Positions 52,606 through 62,506 of a stretch of 64,000 nt of DNA are shown here, in pieces. The position numbers and the translations under genes were made by a program. The notes under the pieces are model-generated. The model made no database searches. It worked only from the letters and a program-made list of their open reading frames with translations, and was not told where the DNA came from. Each line of letters starts with the position of its first letter. The stretch's first letter is position 1. This DNA is from Ottowia massiliensis (GTDB taxonomy: Bacteria; Pseudomonadota; Gammaproteobacteria; Burkholderiales; Burkholderiaceae_C), in the NCBI RefSeq assembly GCF_900240305.1, contig NZ_LT964854.1, positions 434,001-498,000 on the forward strand, in the 5' to 3' direction.

Positions 52606-54630
52606 TTACTTGTTGAGCCAGACAAAGAACGTCATGAACACGAAAACACCCAGAATCATCCAGAGGGCGTAGTGGTAGAGATAGCCCGTCTGCACGCGGC
52701 GCACCAGGGCCGAAATCCGGCCGATCAGCTTCCAGGAGCCATTGACCACCGCGCCATCAATCAGCGCGCGGTCGCCCCCCAGCCATAGCCCCGTGCCAAT
52801 CACGCGGCCGCCACGAGCAAAGATGTTTTCGTAAATCCAGTCCATGAAATATTTGCTTTCCAGAAACTGGTAAATGCCCGCGCTCATGAAGAACCGCTTG
52901 AGCGCCACCGGCAGCGCCGGATTGACCATGTACATGTACCAAGCTGATGCCGCACCCGCCACGGCCAGCCAGAACGGCCAGGAAACAAAGCCATGCAAAG
53001 CCATGCTGACAGCGCCATGAATATGTTCGGACAGCTCGGCCATCGCGCCGTGGCGCATGACATCAACAAAAATGACATCGCTGAAATACGGGCCAAACAG
53101 CAGCGGCATGAGCGTGAAAAAGCCGATGAAAATGGAAGGTATGGCCAGCATGACCAGCGGCACCCAGACGACCCAGGGCGACTCGTGCGGTTGGGCATCA
53201 TGACCGTGGCCATGATGATCATCATGGTGGTGGATTTCCGGGTTCTGGTCATACCGCTCCTTGCCCCAGAAGACGAGGAAATAAAGACGGAATGAATAGA
53301 AAGAAGTGACAAACACGCCCGCCAGCACGGCGAAATAGCCAAAGCCTGCCCCCCAGACATGGCTGGCGCCTACTGCTTCAATAATGGCGTCCTTGGAATA
53401 AAAGCCCGAGAAAAAAGGCGTGCCAACCAGAGCCAGCGTGCCGATCAGCAGAGTCCAGTGCGTCACAGGCATGTATTTGCGCACGCCGCCCATCCAGCGC
53501 ATATCCTGGTTATGGTGCATACCCATAATGACCGAACCAGCTGCCAAAAACAGCAGCGCCTTGAAAAACGCATGCGTCATCAGGTGAAACACGGCCACGG
53601 AATAAGCCGAAGCGCCCAACGCGACTGTCATATAGCCCAGCTGCGACAACGTGGAATACGCCACCACGCGTTTGATGTCATTCTGAATAATGCCCAGAAA
53701 GCCCATGAACAACGCCGTAATGCCGCCAATAACCATAATAAAACTCAAAGCAGCATCCGACAGCTCATACAGCGGCGACATGCGCGTCACCATGAAAATG
53801 CCTGCCGTCACCATGGTGGCCGCGTGAATCAGCGCGGAAATAGGCGTGGGGCCTTCCATTGAATCCGGCAGCCACACGTGCAGCGGAAACTGCGCGCTCT
53901 TGCCCATTGCGCCAATAAACAGGCAGATGCAAATAACCGTCACCAGCATCCAGTCCGTGCCCGGCATCGTCTGGGCCGCCAGCTCGCGGGCATGGGTGAA
54001 TATTTCGGTGTAGTTGAGGGTATTGGTATAAGCTGCAATCAGGCCGATTCCCAGAATAAAGCCGAAATCGCCCACGCGGTTTACCAAAAACGCCTTCATG
54101 TTGGCGAAAATGGCTGTTGGCTTGTTGAACCAGAAACCGATCAGCAAATAAGACACCAGCCCCACAGCTTCCCAGCCGAAAAACAGCTGGAGCATGTTGT
54201 TGCTCATCACCAGCATCAACATGGAAAAAGTGAATAGCGAGATATAAGAGAAAAAGCGGTTGTAGCCTGCATCTTCATCCATATAGCCAATGGTATACAC
54301 GTGCACCATGAGCGATACAAAGGTGACAACGCACATCATCATGGCCGTGAGACCATCGACCATGAAGCCCACTTCCATTTTCAGGCCGCCCACAACCATC
54401 CACTCATAAATGGTCTGGTTGAATCGCGCGCCATCCAGCGCCACGCTTTTGAGCGTACAGGCGGAAACAAGGAAGGCAATGAAAACGCCCAGAATGGTGG
54501 CTGTATGCGAAGCGCGGCGGCCAATGACGTTGCCGCCGAAGGTTGTGCCCAAAATACCGGCAGCCAGGCACCCAACCAAAGGCGCAAGCGGAACGGCCAG
54601 CAGAGCCGCAGTGGAAAGGGTCTGACTCAT
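52606..54630 (-). CDS. nuoL: NADH-quinone oxidoreductase subunit L
   Basis: A 674-residue distal antiporter-like subunit of complex I, with ~16 helices and the long lateral helix (C-terminal ~100 residues). Evidence: VDGLTAMMMCVVTFVSLMVH, FNKPTAIFANMKAFLVNRVG, SAQFPLHVWLPDSMEGPTPI with SALIHAATMVTAG, and the His/Asp-rich loop HHHDDHHGHGHDAQPHES, which is a lineage-specific variable loop. Typical length. It begins 7 nt after nuoK. Confidence 0.96.
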   Translation of the reverse strand: MSQTLSTAALLAVPLAPLVGCLAAGILGTTFGGNVIGRRASHTATILGVFIAFLVSACTLKSVALDGARFNQTIYEWMVVGGLKMEVGFMVDGLTAMMMCVVTFVSLMVHVYTIGYMDEDAGYNRFFSYISLFTFSMLMLVMSNNMLQLFFGWEAVGLVSYLLIGFWFNKPTAIFANMKAFLVNRVGDFGFILGIGLIAAYTNTLNYTEIFTHARELAAQTMPGTDWMLVTVICICLFIGAMGKSAQFPLHVWLPDSMEGPTPISALIHAATMVTAGIFMVTRMSPLYELSDAALSFIMVIGGITALFMGFLGIIQNDIKRVVAYSTLSQLGYMTVALGASAYSVAVFHLMTHAFFKALLFLAAGSVIMGMHHNQDMRWMGGVRKYMPVTHWTLLIGTLALVGTPFFSGFYSKDAIIEAVGASHVWGAGFGYFAVLAGVFVTSFYSFRLYFLVFWGKERYDQNPEIHHHDDHHGHGHDAQPHESPWVVWVPLVMLAIPSIFIGFFTLMPLLFGPYFSDVIFVDVMRHGAMAELSEHIHGAVSMALHGFVSWPFWLAVAGAASAWYMYMVNPALPVALKRFFMSAGIYQFLESKYFMDWIYENIFARGGRVIGTGLWLGGDRALIDGAVVNGSWKLIGRISALVRRVQTGYLYHYALWMILGVFVFMTFFVWLNK

Positions 54631-54637
54631 GATGCGT

Positions 54638-54940
54638 TTACCCTTTCAATTCATTGAGTTCATCTACATTAATGCTGGATCGATTGCGGAACAGCAGCAT
54701 CAAAATAGCCAGGCCAATGGCCGATTCAGCAGCGGCCACCGTGAGGATGAAAAAAACAAACACCTGCCCGTGCATATCACCCAGATAATGCGAAAAAGCC
54801 ACGAAATTCAGATTGACAGCCAGCAGCATCAGCTCGATGGCCATGAGCAGCACAATCAGATTCTTGCGGTTGAGAAAAATGCCGACGATAGCTATCGCAA
54901 ACAGAATTGCGCCCAATATCAGACAATGCGCCAGTGTCAT
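54638..54940 (-). CDS. nuoK: NADH-quinone oxidoreductase subunit K
   Basis: A 100-residue small membrane subunit with three helices. Conserved acidic residues lie in NLIVLLMAIELMLLAVNLNF (Glu) and VFVFFILTVAAAESAIGLAI (Glu), both part of the proton path. Overlaps nuoJ by 4 nt (ATGA-type coupling). Confidence 0.97.
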   Translation of the reverse strand: MTLAHCLILGAILFAIAIVGIFLNRKNLIVLLMAIELMLLAVNLNFVAFSHYLGDMHGQVFVFFILTVAAAESAIGLAILMLLFRNRSSINVDELNELKG

Positions 54941-55590
54941 CGTTTCGTCTCCTCGGCTGGAGCAGCCGCCTCCTCCACTGCCGGAGCCGCCTGCGTCGCC
55001 TGCATGGAAACGACGACCAAACGGTCTGCCGCTTTGGCACGCACCTGAATGGAAGGATCAATTTTCTTGGTAGTCTTGCGTTCGCGCAGCGTGAGCGCAA
55101 TGGCGGCGATCATGGCCACCAACAAAATGACTGCGGCAATCTGCACCGGGTACAGGTATTGCGTGTATAGCAGTCCGCCCAGCATCTTGCTATTGCCTGC
55201 GTTCACGCCAGCCAGCACAGCCTGCATTTCAGGCGCTTGCGCCGCGCTAAAGCCGCCTTTAAGGACAGCCGCCATTTCAAGCGTAATCACGGCGCCTACG
55301 CCCAACGCCAGCGGAAAATGCTTCCAAAAACCTTGCCGTGCACTGTCAATATTGATGTCCAGCATCATCACGACGAAAAGGAACAGCACCATCACCGCGC
55401 CCAGATAAACCAGCACCAGCGTGATGGCAAGAAATTCGGCTTTCAGCAGCAGCCAGATTCCCGCAGCTTGCGAAAACGCCAGCATCAGAAAAAGCACGGC
55501 ATGCACGGGGTTGCGCGCCGTCACCACCCTGAATGCTGAAAACAGCAGCACGGCAGAAAACAGATAGAAAAAACCAGCCTGAATGTCCAT
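54937..55590 (-). CDS. nuoJ: NADH-quinone oxidoreductase subunit J
   Basis: A 217-residue membrane subunit with five helices and a variable soluble C-terminus (ATQAAPAVEEAAAPAEETKR). Evidence: AVLFLMLAFSQAAGIWLLL and EFLAITLVLVYLGAVMVLFL, followed by FVVMMLD, typical of NuoJ. ATG 55590 (MDIQAGFFYLFSAVLLFSAF) fits the family start; the upstream open frame is rejected. 16 nt after nuoI. Confidence 0.95.
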   Translation of the reverse strand: MDIQAGFFYLFSAVLLFSAFRVVTARNPVHAVLFLMLAFSQAAGIWLLLKAEFLAITLVLVYLGAVMVLFLFVVMMLDINIDSARQGFWKHFPLALGVGAVITLEMAAVLKGGFSAAQAPEMQAVLAGVNAGNSKMLGGLLYTQYLYPVQIAAVILLVAMIAAIALTLRERKTTKKIDPSIQVRAKAADRLVVVSMQATQAAPAVEEAAAPAEETKR

Positions 55591-55606
55591 GAATCGTGCC
55601 TGTGAA

Positions 55607-56113
55607 TCAGCGATATTTGGCATCAGCGGCCTTCGCGGCAGCGATGTCTTTTTCGTACCGGTCACCCACGGCCAGCAGCATTTCCTTGGTGAAATAAAGA
55701 TCGCCGCGCTTTTCGCCGTGGTATTCAAAAATCTGGGTTTCAACAATGGAATCGGTTGGGCAGCTTTCCTCGCAGAAACCGCAGAAGATGCATTTGGTCA
55801 GATCAATGTCATAGCGCGTGGTGCGGCGCGTGCCATCTTCCCGCTGAGTGGACTCGATAGTGATGGCCATCGCCGGACAGATGGCCTCGCACAATTTGCA
55901 GGCAATGCAGCGTTCCTCGCCGTTTTCGTAACGGCGCAAGGCATGCAGGCCGCGAAAACGCGGTGACAGCGGCGTTTTTTCTTCCGGAAACATCACCGTG
56001 ACTTTGCGGCGGAAAGCGTAACGCCCCGTCAAAGCCATGCCTTTGAATAATTCCAGGAGCATGAAGCTCTTGAAAAAGTCCTTGATCGAAAAAGGAGTTG
56101 CAACAGGATTCAT
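55607..56113 (-). CDS. nuoI: NADH-quinone oxidoreductase subunit I
   Basis: A 168-residue ferredoxin-like subunit with two [4Fe-4S] clusters (N6a, N6b): CIACKLCEAICP and CIFCGFCEESCP supply the eight Cys ligands. An N-terminal amphipathic helix (IKDFFKSFMLLELFKGMALT) docks it to the membrane arm. Start ATG 56113. Confidence 0.97.
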   Translation of the reverse strand: MNPVATPFSIKDFFKSFMLLELFKGMALTGRYAFRRKVTVMFPEEKTPLSPRFRGLHALRRYENGEERCIACKLCEAICPAMAITIESTQREDGTRRTTRYDIDLTKCIFCGFCEESCPTDSIVETQIFEYHGEKRGDLYFTKEMLLAVGDRYEKDIAAAKAADAKYR

Positions 56114-56129
56114 ATTCGCGCTCCGGTAT

Positions 56130-57218
56130 TCAGAGCCAGAGATTCAGCGGCGTATGCATCCAGACGCCAATGACCAATAGCCAAACGAGTGTGACGGGAA
56201 TAAACACCTTCCATCCCAAGCGCATGATCTGGTCATAACGGAATCGAGGGAAAGTGGCGCGAATCCAAATGAACATGGTCAGCACGATGGCTGTCTTGAC
56301 GCCCAGCCAGATCCACCCAGGAATCCATGTGAACGGTGCGAAATCAGCCGGCGGCAGCCATCCGCCCAAAAACATGATGACTGCCAATATGGAAACCAGC
56401 CACATGGCAGCATATTCACCCAGGAAAAATACCGCAAAACCCATGCCCGAATATTCGACCATATGGCCTGCGACAATCTCGGCTTCGCCTTCCACCACAT
56501 CGAATGGGTGCCGATTGGTTTCAGCTACCATGGAAATCAGATACACTACGAACATCGGAATGAGCGGGAGCCAGTTCCATGACAGGAAAGTACCGGCAAA
56601 AATGCCGCCAAAGGCCACGCCTTCCGCCTGCTTCATGACAATGTCGGTCAAATTCATGCTGCCAGACACCATGAGCACGGCTAGAAAGCAAAAGCCCATG
56701 GCGATCTCATAGCTGATCATCTGGGCCGAAGCACGCAAAGCGCCCAAAAAAGCGTATTTCGAGTTGGAAGACCACCCCGCGATAATCACGCCATAAATCT
56801 CAATCGAAGTGATGGCCATGACCAGCAGCAGTCCCGCATTCACATCGGCCAGCGCCACATGAGGCGCGAAAGGAATGGCTGACCAGGCTGCAAGAGCGGG
56901 CATGATGGCCATCAGCGGCCCCATGATGAACAACCCCTTGGCGGAAGCCGTTGGCTGAATAATCTCCTTGGTCAGCAACTTGATGCCATCAGCAGCCGGT
57001 TGCAGCAGACCCCAGGGCCCCACGCGGTTGGGCCCGTGCCGCGCTTGCATCCAGCCCAGCAACTTGCGCTCCCACAGGGTGGTGTAGGCCACGGCAACCA
57101 TCAATGGAGCAATGATTGCGATGATTTTCAGCAGGGTCCAAACAATGGGCCATGCGGCATGCGCCCACCATTGGCCTGCAAACAGGTGCAATCCAAAATC
57201 GTGCAGCGCATCAATCAT
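56130..57218 (-). CDS. nuoH: NADH-quinone oxidoreductase subunit H
   Basis: A 362-residue membrane subunit of the quinone chamber, with eight helices. Evidence: AYTTLWERKLLGWMQARHGP followed by NRVGPWGLLQPAADGIKLL, ETNRHPFDVVEGEAEIVAGH and RATFPRFRYDQIMRLGWKVF. It overlaps nuoG by 4 nt. The length and conserved Glu/Arg residues are standard. Confidence 0.97.
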   Translation of the reverse strand: MIDALHDFGLHLFAGQWWAHAAWPIVWTLLKIIAIIAPLMVAVAYTTLWERKLLGWMQARHGPNRVGPWGLLQPAADGIKLLTKEIIQPTASAKGLFIMGPLMAIMPALAAWSAIPFAPHVALADVNAGLLLVMAITSIEIYGVIIAGWSSNSKYAFLGALRASAQMISYEIAMGFCFLAVLMVSGSMNLTDIVMKQAEGVAFGGIFAGTFLSWNWLPLIPMFVVYLISMVAETNRHPFDVVEGEAEIVAGHMVEYSGMGFAVFFLGEYAAMWLVSILAVIMFLGGWLPPADFAPFTWIPGWIWLGVKTAIVLTMFIWIRATFPRFRYDQIMRLGWKVFIPVTLVWLLVIGVWMHTPLNLWL

Positions 57219-59359
57219 GCCGCCACTCCTTGCTCACCCTGCGATCTGTATTCGCGCGCATCCGTTGTCTGCTGAAGCGCAGGCGCGCGCCGCACAATGC
57301 CATCCAGCTCGTAGATTCCCCAATCACGGGGCACATTGACAGCTTTTTCCACTGTGATGGACGCTTGCGTTGCGTTGCTCAACGAGCTGGCGGGCAGCAT
57401 GGAAATACCTGAGCCACCCAACGCGTGCGCCAATACTTCTTGCGAGGAATTGAAAACAGGCTGCGCCAATCCCAGCATATCGCCAAGCACGCGCAGCACC
57501 TTCCATGCCGGTCGCGTGTCGCCCAACGGCTTGACCACGGCATGAAAACTCTGCACGCGGCCTTCAGCATTCACGAACGTTCCCGATGTTTCGGAAAAAG
57601 GCGCAATGGGCAGCAGCACATCGCTGACATCCATGTTGGCTTTGAATGGGCTGAACGTAACCACCATGCCGTTGTCTTCCATTTCAACCGGAGCAGTTGC
57701 ATCCATCGCAGGCTCAGTATTGAGCAGCAGCAACGCCCTGAGGCCGCCTGCGAGCATTTGTCCAGCATTCAGCCCATTGTGGCCCGGCAATGCCTTCACC
57801 CACTGCGCGCCAACCGTATTGGCAGCTTCCGTCAAATAACCAACGCTGGCTCCCGTCTGGCAGCCCAGCCACTGGCACAAAGCCAGCAGGCTGCTGGCCT
57901 GTGGATGATGCGCCGCCGCATTGCCCAGCAAAATCGCCTGAGTGCCGCCCGAAAGCAAAGCCTTGGCAATGGACATCGCCACATCCGGAATATCAATAAA
58001 CGCTTCAACCGGAGCGGGCACATCTTTTTCAGCCGCCACTGCCTGTGCAACCACAGCCAGCGCCTGGCACCAATCGGCTGGATCAAGCAGAAACTGATTT
58101 TGGACGGGCATGGCCCAAGCATCCACATGACGCAGCAAATTGTGCGATGTAATCGCCGAAACGACTGCGCCATGCCGCACAGATTGGCGAATTCGCTGTG
58201 CAAACAAGGGGTGGTCCTTGCGCAGGTTTGACCCCACAATCAGCGCCCCCTGCAAGCTGGAGAGAGACTCAACTGCCGTGCCAAGCCACCGAATGCCCTC
58301 AGGCTGGTCAAATTCAGTATGGCGAAGGCGATAGTCAATATTTTCACTACCCAAGCCCCGCACCAATTGAGCTGCGAGATACAACTCCTCCAGTGTGCTG
58401 TGCGGACTCACCAAAGCGCCAATTTTGTCCGCTCCAAATTCCGCCTTGATGTCATTCAGGCCATTGGCCACATACTCAAGAGCGGTTTGCCAATCCACTT
58501 CCTGCCATTGCCCGCCCTGCTTGAGCATTGGCTTGGTCAGGCGATCCTCGCCATTCAACGCCTCATAAGAAAAACGGTCACGATCCGCAATCCAACATTC
58601 ATTGACAGCTTCATTTTCAAATGGAACAACGCGCATGACCTTGTTGTTCTTGACCTGCACAATCAGGTTCGCGCCAGTGGAATCATGCGGACTGACGCTT
58701 TTTCGCCGAGACAATTCCCACGTGCGGGCACTGAAACGGAAGGGCTTGCTGGTGAGCGCGCCGACTGGACAAACATCAATCATGTTGCCCGACAGTTCAG
58801 AATCCACGCTATGGCCAATGAATGTTTCAATTGCGGAAAATTCGCCACGATTCGCCATGCCGAATTCCATTGAGCCGCCAATTTCCTGCCCAAAACGCAC
58901 ACAACGCGTGCAATGAATACAGCGCGTCATTTCCTGCATGGATATCAGCGGCCCCACGTCCTTGGGTTTGACCACGCGCTTTTCTTCTTCATAACGCGTG
59001 CCAGACATGCCATAACCCACAGCCAAATCCTGCAACTGACATTCTCCGCCCTGATCACAAACCGGACAATCCAGCGGATGATTGATCAGGAGGAACTCCA
59101 TTACCGATTTTTGCGCTGAGATAGCTTTGGCACTGTGAGTGCGCACCACCATGCCTTGCGTGACGGGTGTTGCGCAAGCAGGCACCGGTTTAGGCGCTTT
59201 TTCCACGTCCACCAGGCACATGCGGCAACTGGCTACGATGGATAGTTTTTTGTGATAGCAAAAGTGGGGAATATACATGCCAGCTTTGTCTGCAGCATGA
59301 ATCACCATGCTTCCCTCAGCTATTTCGACTTTCTTGCCATCAATTTCAATTTCAACCAT
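57215..59359 (-). CDS. nuoG: NADH-quinone oxidoreductase subunit G
   Basis: A 714-residue iron-sulfur subunit. N-terminal clusters: [2Fe-2S] N1b (CYHKKLSIVASCRMC), then HPLDCPVCDQGGECQLQD (N4/N5-type ligands) and CIHCTRCVRFGQEIGG. The C-terminal part is a molybdopterin-oxidoreductase-like fold that has lost its cofactor. Shorter than the 900-residue enterobacterial form, as usual for Betaproteobacteria. Followed by nuoH with a 4-nt overlap. Confidence 0.95.
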   Translation of the reverse strand: MVEIEIDGKKVEIAEGSMVIHAADKAGMYIPHFCYHKKLSIVASCRMCLVDVEKAPKPVPACATPVTQGMVVRTHSAKAISAQKSVMEFLLINHPLDCPVCDQGGECQLQDLAVGYGMSGTRYEEEKRVVKPKDVGPLISMQEMTRCIHCTRCVRFGQEIGGSMEFGMANRGEFSAIETFIGHSVDSELSGNMIDVCPVGALTSKPFRFSARTWELSRRKSVSPHDSTGANLIVQVKNNKVMRVVPFENEAVNECWIADRDRFSYEALNGEDRLTKPMLKQGGQWQEVDWQTALEYVANGLNDIKAEFGADKIGALVSPHSTLEELYLAAQLVRGLGSENIDYRLRHTEFDQPEGIRWLGTAVESLSSLQGALIVGSNLRKDHPLFAQRIRQSVRHGAVVSAITSHNLLRHVDAWAMPVQNQFLLDPADWCQALAVVAQAVAAEKDVPAPVEAFIDIPDVAMSIAKALLSGGTQAILLGNAAAHHPQASSLLALCQWLGCQTGASVGYLTEAANTVGAQWVKALPGHNGLNAGQMLAGGLRALLLLNTEPAMDATAPVEMEDNGMVVTFSPFKANMDVSDVLLPIAPFSETSGTFVNAEGRVQSFHAVVKPLGDTRPAWKVLRVLGDMLGLAQPVFNSSQEVLAHALGGSGISMLPASSLSNATQASITVEKAVNVPRDWGIYELDGIVRRAPALQQTTDAREYRSQGEQGVAA

Positions 59360-59373
59360 GACGTTCGCGCCTT

Positions 59374-60729
59374 TCAGACATAGGACGAGACCGTGCAGGT
59401 CTTGTGTTCAACGTGGTATTCAAATTCAGGACGGAAATGCTTCAGCATGGCTCGCACAGGCATGGCGGCTGCATCGCCCAAAGCACAAATCGTGCGCCCC
59501 ATGATATTCCCTGCAACCGAGTCGAGCAGATCCATATCCGCTGGACGGCCTTTGCCATTTTCAATGCGATCAACCACTCGCCATAGCCAGCCCGTCCCTT
59601 CACGGCAAGGCGTGCACTGACCGCAAGATTCATGCATATAAAAATAAGACAAACGCTGAAGAGACTTAACCATGCAGCGCGTATCATCCATCACGATAAC
59701 TGCACCAGAACCTAACATGGAGCCTGCTTTTGCAATGGAATCATAATCCATTGTGCAATCCATAATGATGGAAGCAGGCAGGACAGGCGATGAAGAGCCG
59801 CCGGGAATGACCGCCTTAAGCTGCCGTCCACTGCGAACACCGCCCGCCAACTCCAGCAAGACAGAAAAAGGCGTTCCGAGTGGAATTTCATAATTTCCGG
59901 GGCGCTCCACATCACCACTTACGGAAAAGATCTTGGTGCCGCCATTATTGGGCTTCCCGCATTCAAGATAAGCCTGTCCACCATTACGGATGATCCAGGG
60001 AACAGCAGAAAATGTTTCCGTGTTATTGATGATGGTTGGCCTGCCATACAGGCCGAAGCTTGCTGGAAATGGCGGCTTGAAGCGAGGCTGCCCTTTCTTT
60101 CCTTCTATGGATTCAAGCAGCGCTGTTTCTTCTCCACAAATGTAAGCGCCGAAACCATGATGCGCATTCAACTCAAAATTGAAGTTGCTGCCCATAATAT
60201 TTTGGCCAATATAGCCAGCCTCGCGCGCCTCTTGCAAGGCCGCCTGGAATCTTTCATAAACCTGGAAGATTTCTCCGTGAATATAATTGTATCCACGGGA
60301 AGCGCCAATTGCGAAAGCTCCGATAGCCATCCCTTCGATAACAATATGAGGGTTATGCATCAGAATTTCACGATCCTTGCAGGTTCCAGGCTCGCCTTCG
60401 TCAGAGTTGCAAACCAGAAACTTGTCGCCCGGAAACTGCCGTGGCATGAAGCTCCATTTGAGGCCAGTCGGGAAACCCGCGCCGCCACGGCCACGCAAGC
60501 CTGACTCTTTGATGATGGCAATGATCTGATCCTGCGTCAGACCTTCACCGCCATCTTTGCCAAGAACTTTGCGCAGGGCCTGATACCCTCCACGCGCCTC
60601 GTAATCCTTGAGACTCCAATTGTTGCCATTCAATCCCGCATAAATCTGGGGATTGATATGACGGCCATGAAAACAAGTTTTTTCTCCCGAAGACTGAAAC
60701 TGAGAGAGAAACTGAGCGACATCTTTCAT
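59374..60729 (-). CDS. nuoF: NADH-quinone oxidoreductase subunit F
   Basis: A 451-residue NADH-oxidising subunit that carries FMN and cluster N3. NADH/FMN site: GRGGAGFPTGLKWSFMPRQF; AYICGEETALLESIEGKKGQ; and the [4Fe-4S] ligands in HESCGQCTPCREGTGWL, with a fourth Cys in TICALGDAAAMP. Overlaps nuoE by 4 nt. Confidence 0.97.
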   Translation of the reverse strand: MKDVAQFLSQFQSSGEKTCFHGRHINPQIYAGLNGNNWSLKDYEARGGYQALRKVLGKDGGEGLTQDQIIAIIKESGLRGRGGAGFPTGLKWSFMPRQFPGDKFLVCNSDEGEPGTCKDREILMHNPHIVIEGMAIGAFAIGASRGYNYIHGEIFQVYERFQAALQEAREAGYIGQNIMGSNFNFELNAHHGFGAYICGEETALLESIEGKKGQPRFKPPFPASFGLYGRPTIINNTETFSAVPWIIRNGGQAYLECGKPNNGGTKIFSVSGDVERPGNYEIPLGTPFSVLLELAGGVRSGRQLKAVIPGGSSSPVLPASIIMDCTMDYDSIAKAGSMLGSGAVIVMDDTRCMVKSLQRLSYFYMHESCGQCTPCREGTGWLWRVVDRIENGKGRPADMDLLDSVAGNIMGRTICALGDAAAMPVRAMLKHFRPEFEYHVEHKTCTVSSYV

Positions 60730-61256
60730 GCGGCGTCTCCATTTTCAGCCGCGCGCAGACCATCAACAAGCTGATCCAGTCTATCGCTTTCCATGAAGCT
60801 GCACATGGTGCGGTCATTAACCAGCATGACAGGCGCGTCAGCGCAAGCCCCCAGGCATTCGCATTGCTGAAGGGTAAACAAGCCGTCAGGCGTGGTTTCT
60901 CCGGCCGAAATGCCGAGTTTCCGTTCTAAATGCGCCAACGCCTTCGCGCCATTGCGCAATACGCAAGGCAGATTCGTGCAGACATTCAATTTGTACTTTC
61001 CAACAGCATGTTGGTTGTACATATTGTAGAAAGTCGTCACTTCATGCACTGCCATCGGCGGCATTTCCAGATATTCGGCGATTGCCTTTTCGCTCTCAGG
61101 ACTGACCCATCCCTGCTCCTGCTGGATGATGGAAAGACAGGCCATGACGGCTGACTGTTTCTGACCCGCTGGATATTTCGCAACTTCACGATCAAACCGC
61201 ATGCGAGTAGCCTCTGATAGAGGCGTTGCGGTAATGGATGCGACACGTGTATTCAT
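60726..61256 (-). CDS. nuoE: NADH-quinone oxidoreductase subunit E
   Basis: A 176-residue thioredoxin-like [2Fe-2S] (N1a) subunit. The ligands are in VCTNLPCVLRNG and QQCECLGACADAPV. YPAGQKQSAVMACLSIIQQE is the usual N-terminal helix. It overlaps nuoD by 4 nt and nuoF by 4 nt. Confidence 0.96.
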   Translation of the reverse strand: MNTRVASITATPLSEATRMRFDREVAKYPAGQKQSAVMACLSIIQQEQGWVSPESEKAIAEYLEMPPMAVHEVTTFYNMYNQHAVGKYKLNVCTNLPCVLRNGAKALAHLERKLGISAGETTPDGLFTLQQCECLGACADAPVMLVNDRTMCSFMESDRLDQLVDGLRAAENGDAA

Positions 61257-62506
61257 CGGTCGATCTCCCCAAACACGATATCCAACGTGCCAATAATCGC
61301 CACTGCGTCAGCCAGCATATGGCCTTTAACCAGTTCGTTAAAGGCCGACAGGTGCGCAAACCCCGGCGCGCGAATCTTCATGCGATAGGGCTTATTGGCG
61401 CCATCGCTCACCATGTAGATGCCAAACTCCCCTTTCGGGTGCTCCACCGCAGCATAAGCTTCACCTTCGGGCACATGCATGCCCTCGGCAAACAACTTGA
61501 AATGGTGAATCAGATCTTCCATGCCGAACTTCATGCGCTCACGCGGAGGCGGGGCCACCTTGTAGTTCTGCACAATAACCGGACCTGGATTGGCGCGCAG
61601 CCAATCCACGCATTGCCTGATAATCCTGTTGGACTCGCGCATTTCCTGCACGCGAACGAGGTAACGGTCGTAACTGTCGCCCGTTTTTCCAACAGGAATA
61701 TCAAAATCTACCTTGTCATAAACATCATATGGCTGCTTCTTGCGCAAATCCCACGCAACACCAGAACCGCGCAGCATAGGCCCCGTCAGCCCCATATTCA
61801 AGGCGCGGTCTGCATCAACGACCCCAATGCCGACCGTCCGCTGTTTCCATATCCGGTTATCCGTCAGCAGCGTCTCATATTCATCCACATAAACAGGAAA
61901 ACGCTTGGTGAAGTCTTCTATAAAGTCGAGCAGCGACCCTTGGCGATTGGCGTTGAGCGCCTCCAGCGACTTGGCGTTACGCACTTTGCTCGCCTTGTAT
62001 TGCGGCATGGAATCCGGCAAGTCACGATACACGCCGCCTGGCCGGAAATAAGCCGCGTGCATACGCGCACCCGAAACGGCCTCATACATATCAAACAGAT
62101 CTTCGCGCTCGCGGAAGGCGTAAATCAGAATCGTTGAAGAGCCGCAGTCGTTGCCATGCGAGCCGAGCCACATCAAGTGATTCAGGATTCGCGTAATCTC
62201 GGCAAACATTACGCGAATATATTGCGCACGAATAGGCACCTCAATACCCAACAGCTTTTCAACTGCCAGACAATAGGCATGCTCATTGCACATCATGGAC
62301 ACATAATCGAGCCGATCCATGTATGGCAATGCCTGAATGAAGGTCTTGTGTTCAGCCAGTTTCTCCGTTGCGCGATGCAGCAGGCCAATATGCGGATCAG
62401 CGCGTTCCACCACTTCGCCGTCTAGCTCCAGCACCAATCGCAACACCCCGTGCGCCGCCGGGTGCTGGGGGCCGAAATTCAGCGTGTAATTCTTGATTTC
62501 CGCCAT
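61253..62506 (-). CDS. nuoD: NADH-quinone oxidoreductase subunit D
   Basis: A 417-residue subunit lining the quinone pocket with NuoB. Evidence: NFGPQHPAAHGVLRLVLELD at the start (invariant HPAAHG), GLLHRATEKLAEHKT, MCNEHAYCLAVEKLLG, VYVDEYETLLTDNRIWKQRT and RIRAPGFAHLSAFNELVKGH. Standard length. It starts directly after the nuoC stop. Confidence 0.97.
   Translation of the reverse strand: MAEIKNYTLNFGPQHPAAHGVLRLVLELDGEVVERADPHIGLLHRATEKLAEHKTFIQALPYMDRLDYVSMMCNEHAYCLAVEKLLGIEVPIRAQYIRVMFAEITRILNHLMWLGSHGNDCGSSTILIYAFREREDLFDMYEAVSGARMHAAYFRPGGVYRDLPDSMPQYKASKVRNAKSLEALNANRQGSLLDFIEDFTKRFPVYVDEYETLLTDNRIWKQRTVGIGVVDADRALNMGLTGPMLRGSGVAWDLRKKQPYDVYDKVDFDIPVGKTGDSYDRYLVRVQEMRESNRIIRQCVDWLRANPGPVIVQNYKVAPPPRERMKFGMEDLIHHFKLFAEGMHVPEGEAYAAVEHPKGEFGIYMVSDGANKPYRMKIRAPGFAHLSAFNELVKGHMLADAVAIIGTLDIVFGEIDR

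Noticed and set aside
49480..52788. A very long plus-strand open frame (1102 codons) opposite nuoN and nuoM.
   Set aside because: It lies exactly antisense to two clear complex I genes and has a composition expected of the complementary strand in GC-rich DNA (His, Gln, Arg rich). No family features are seen.
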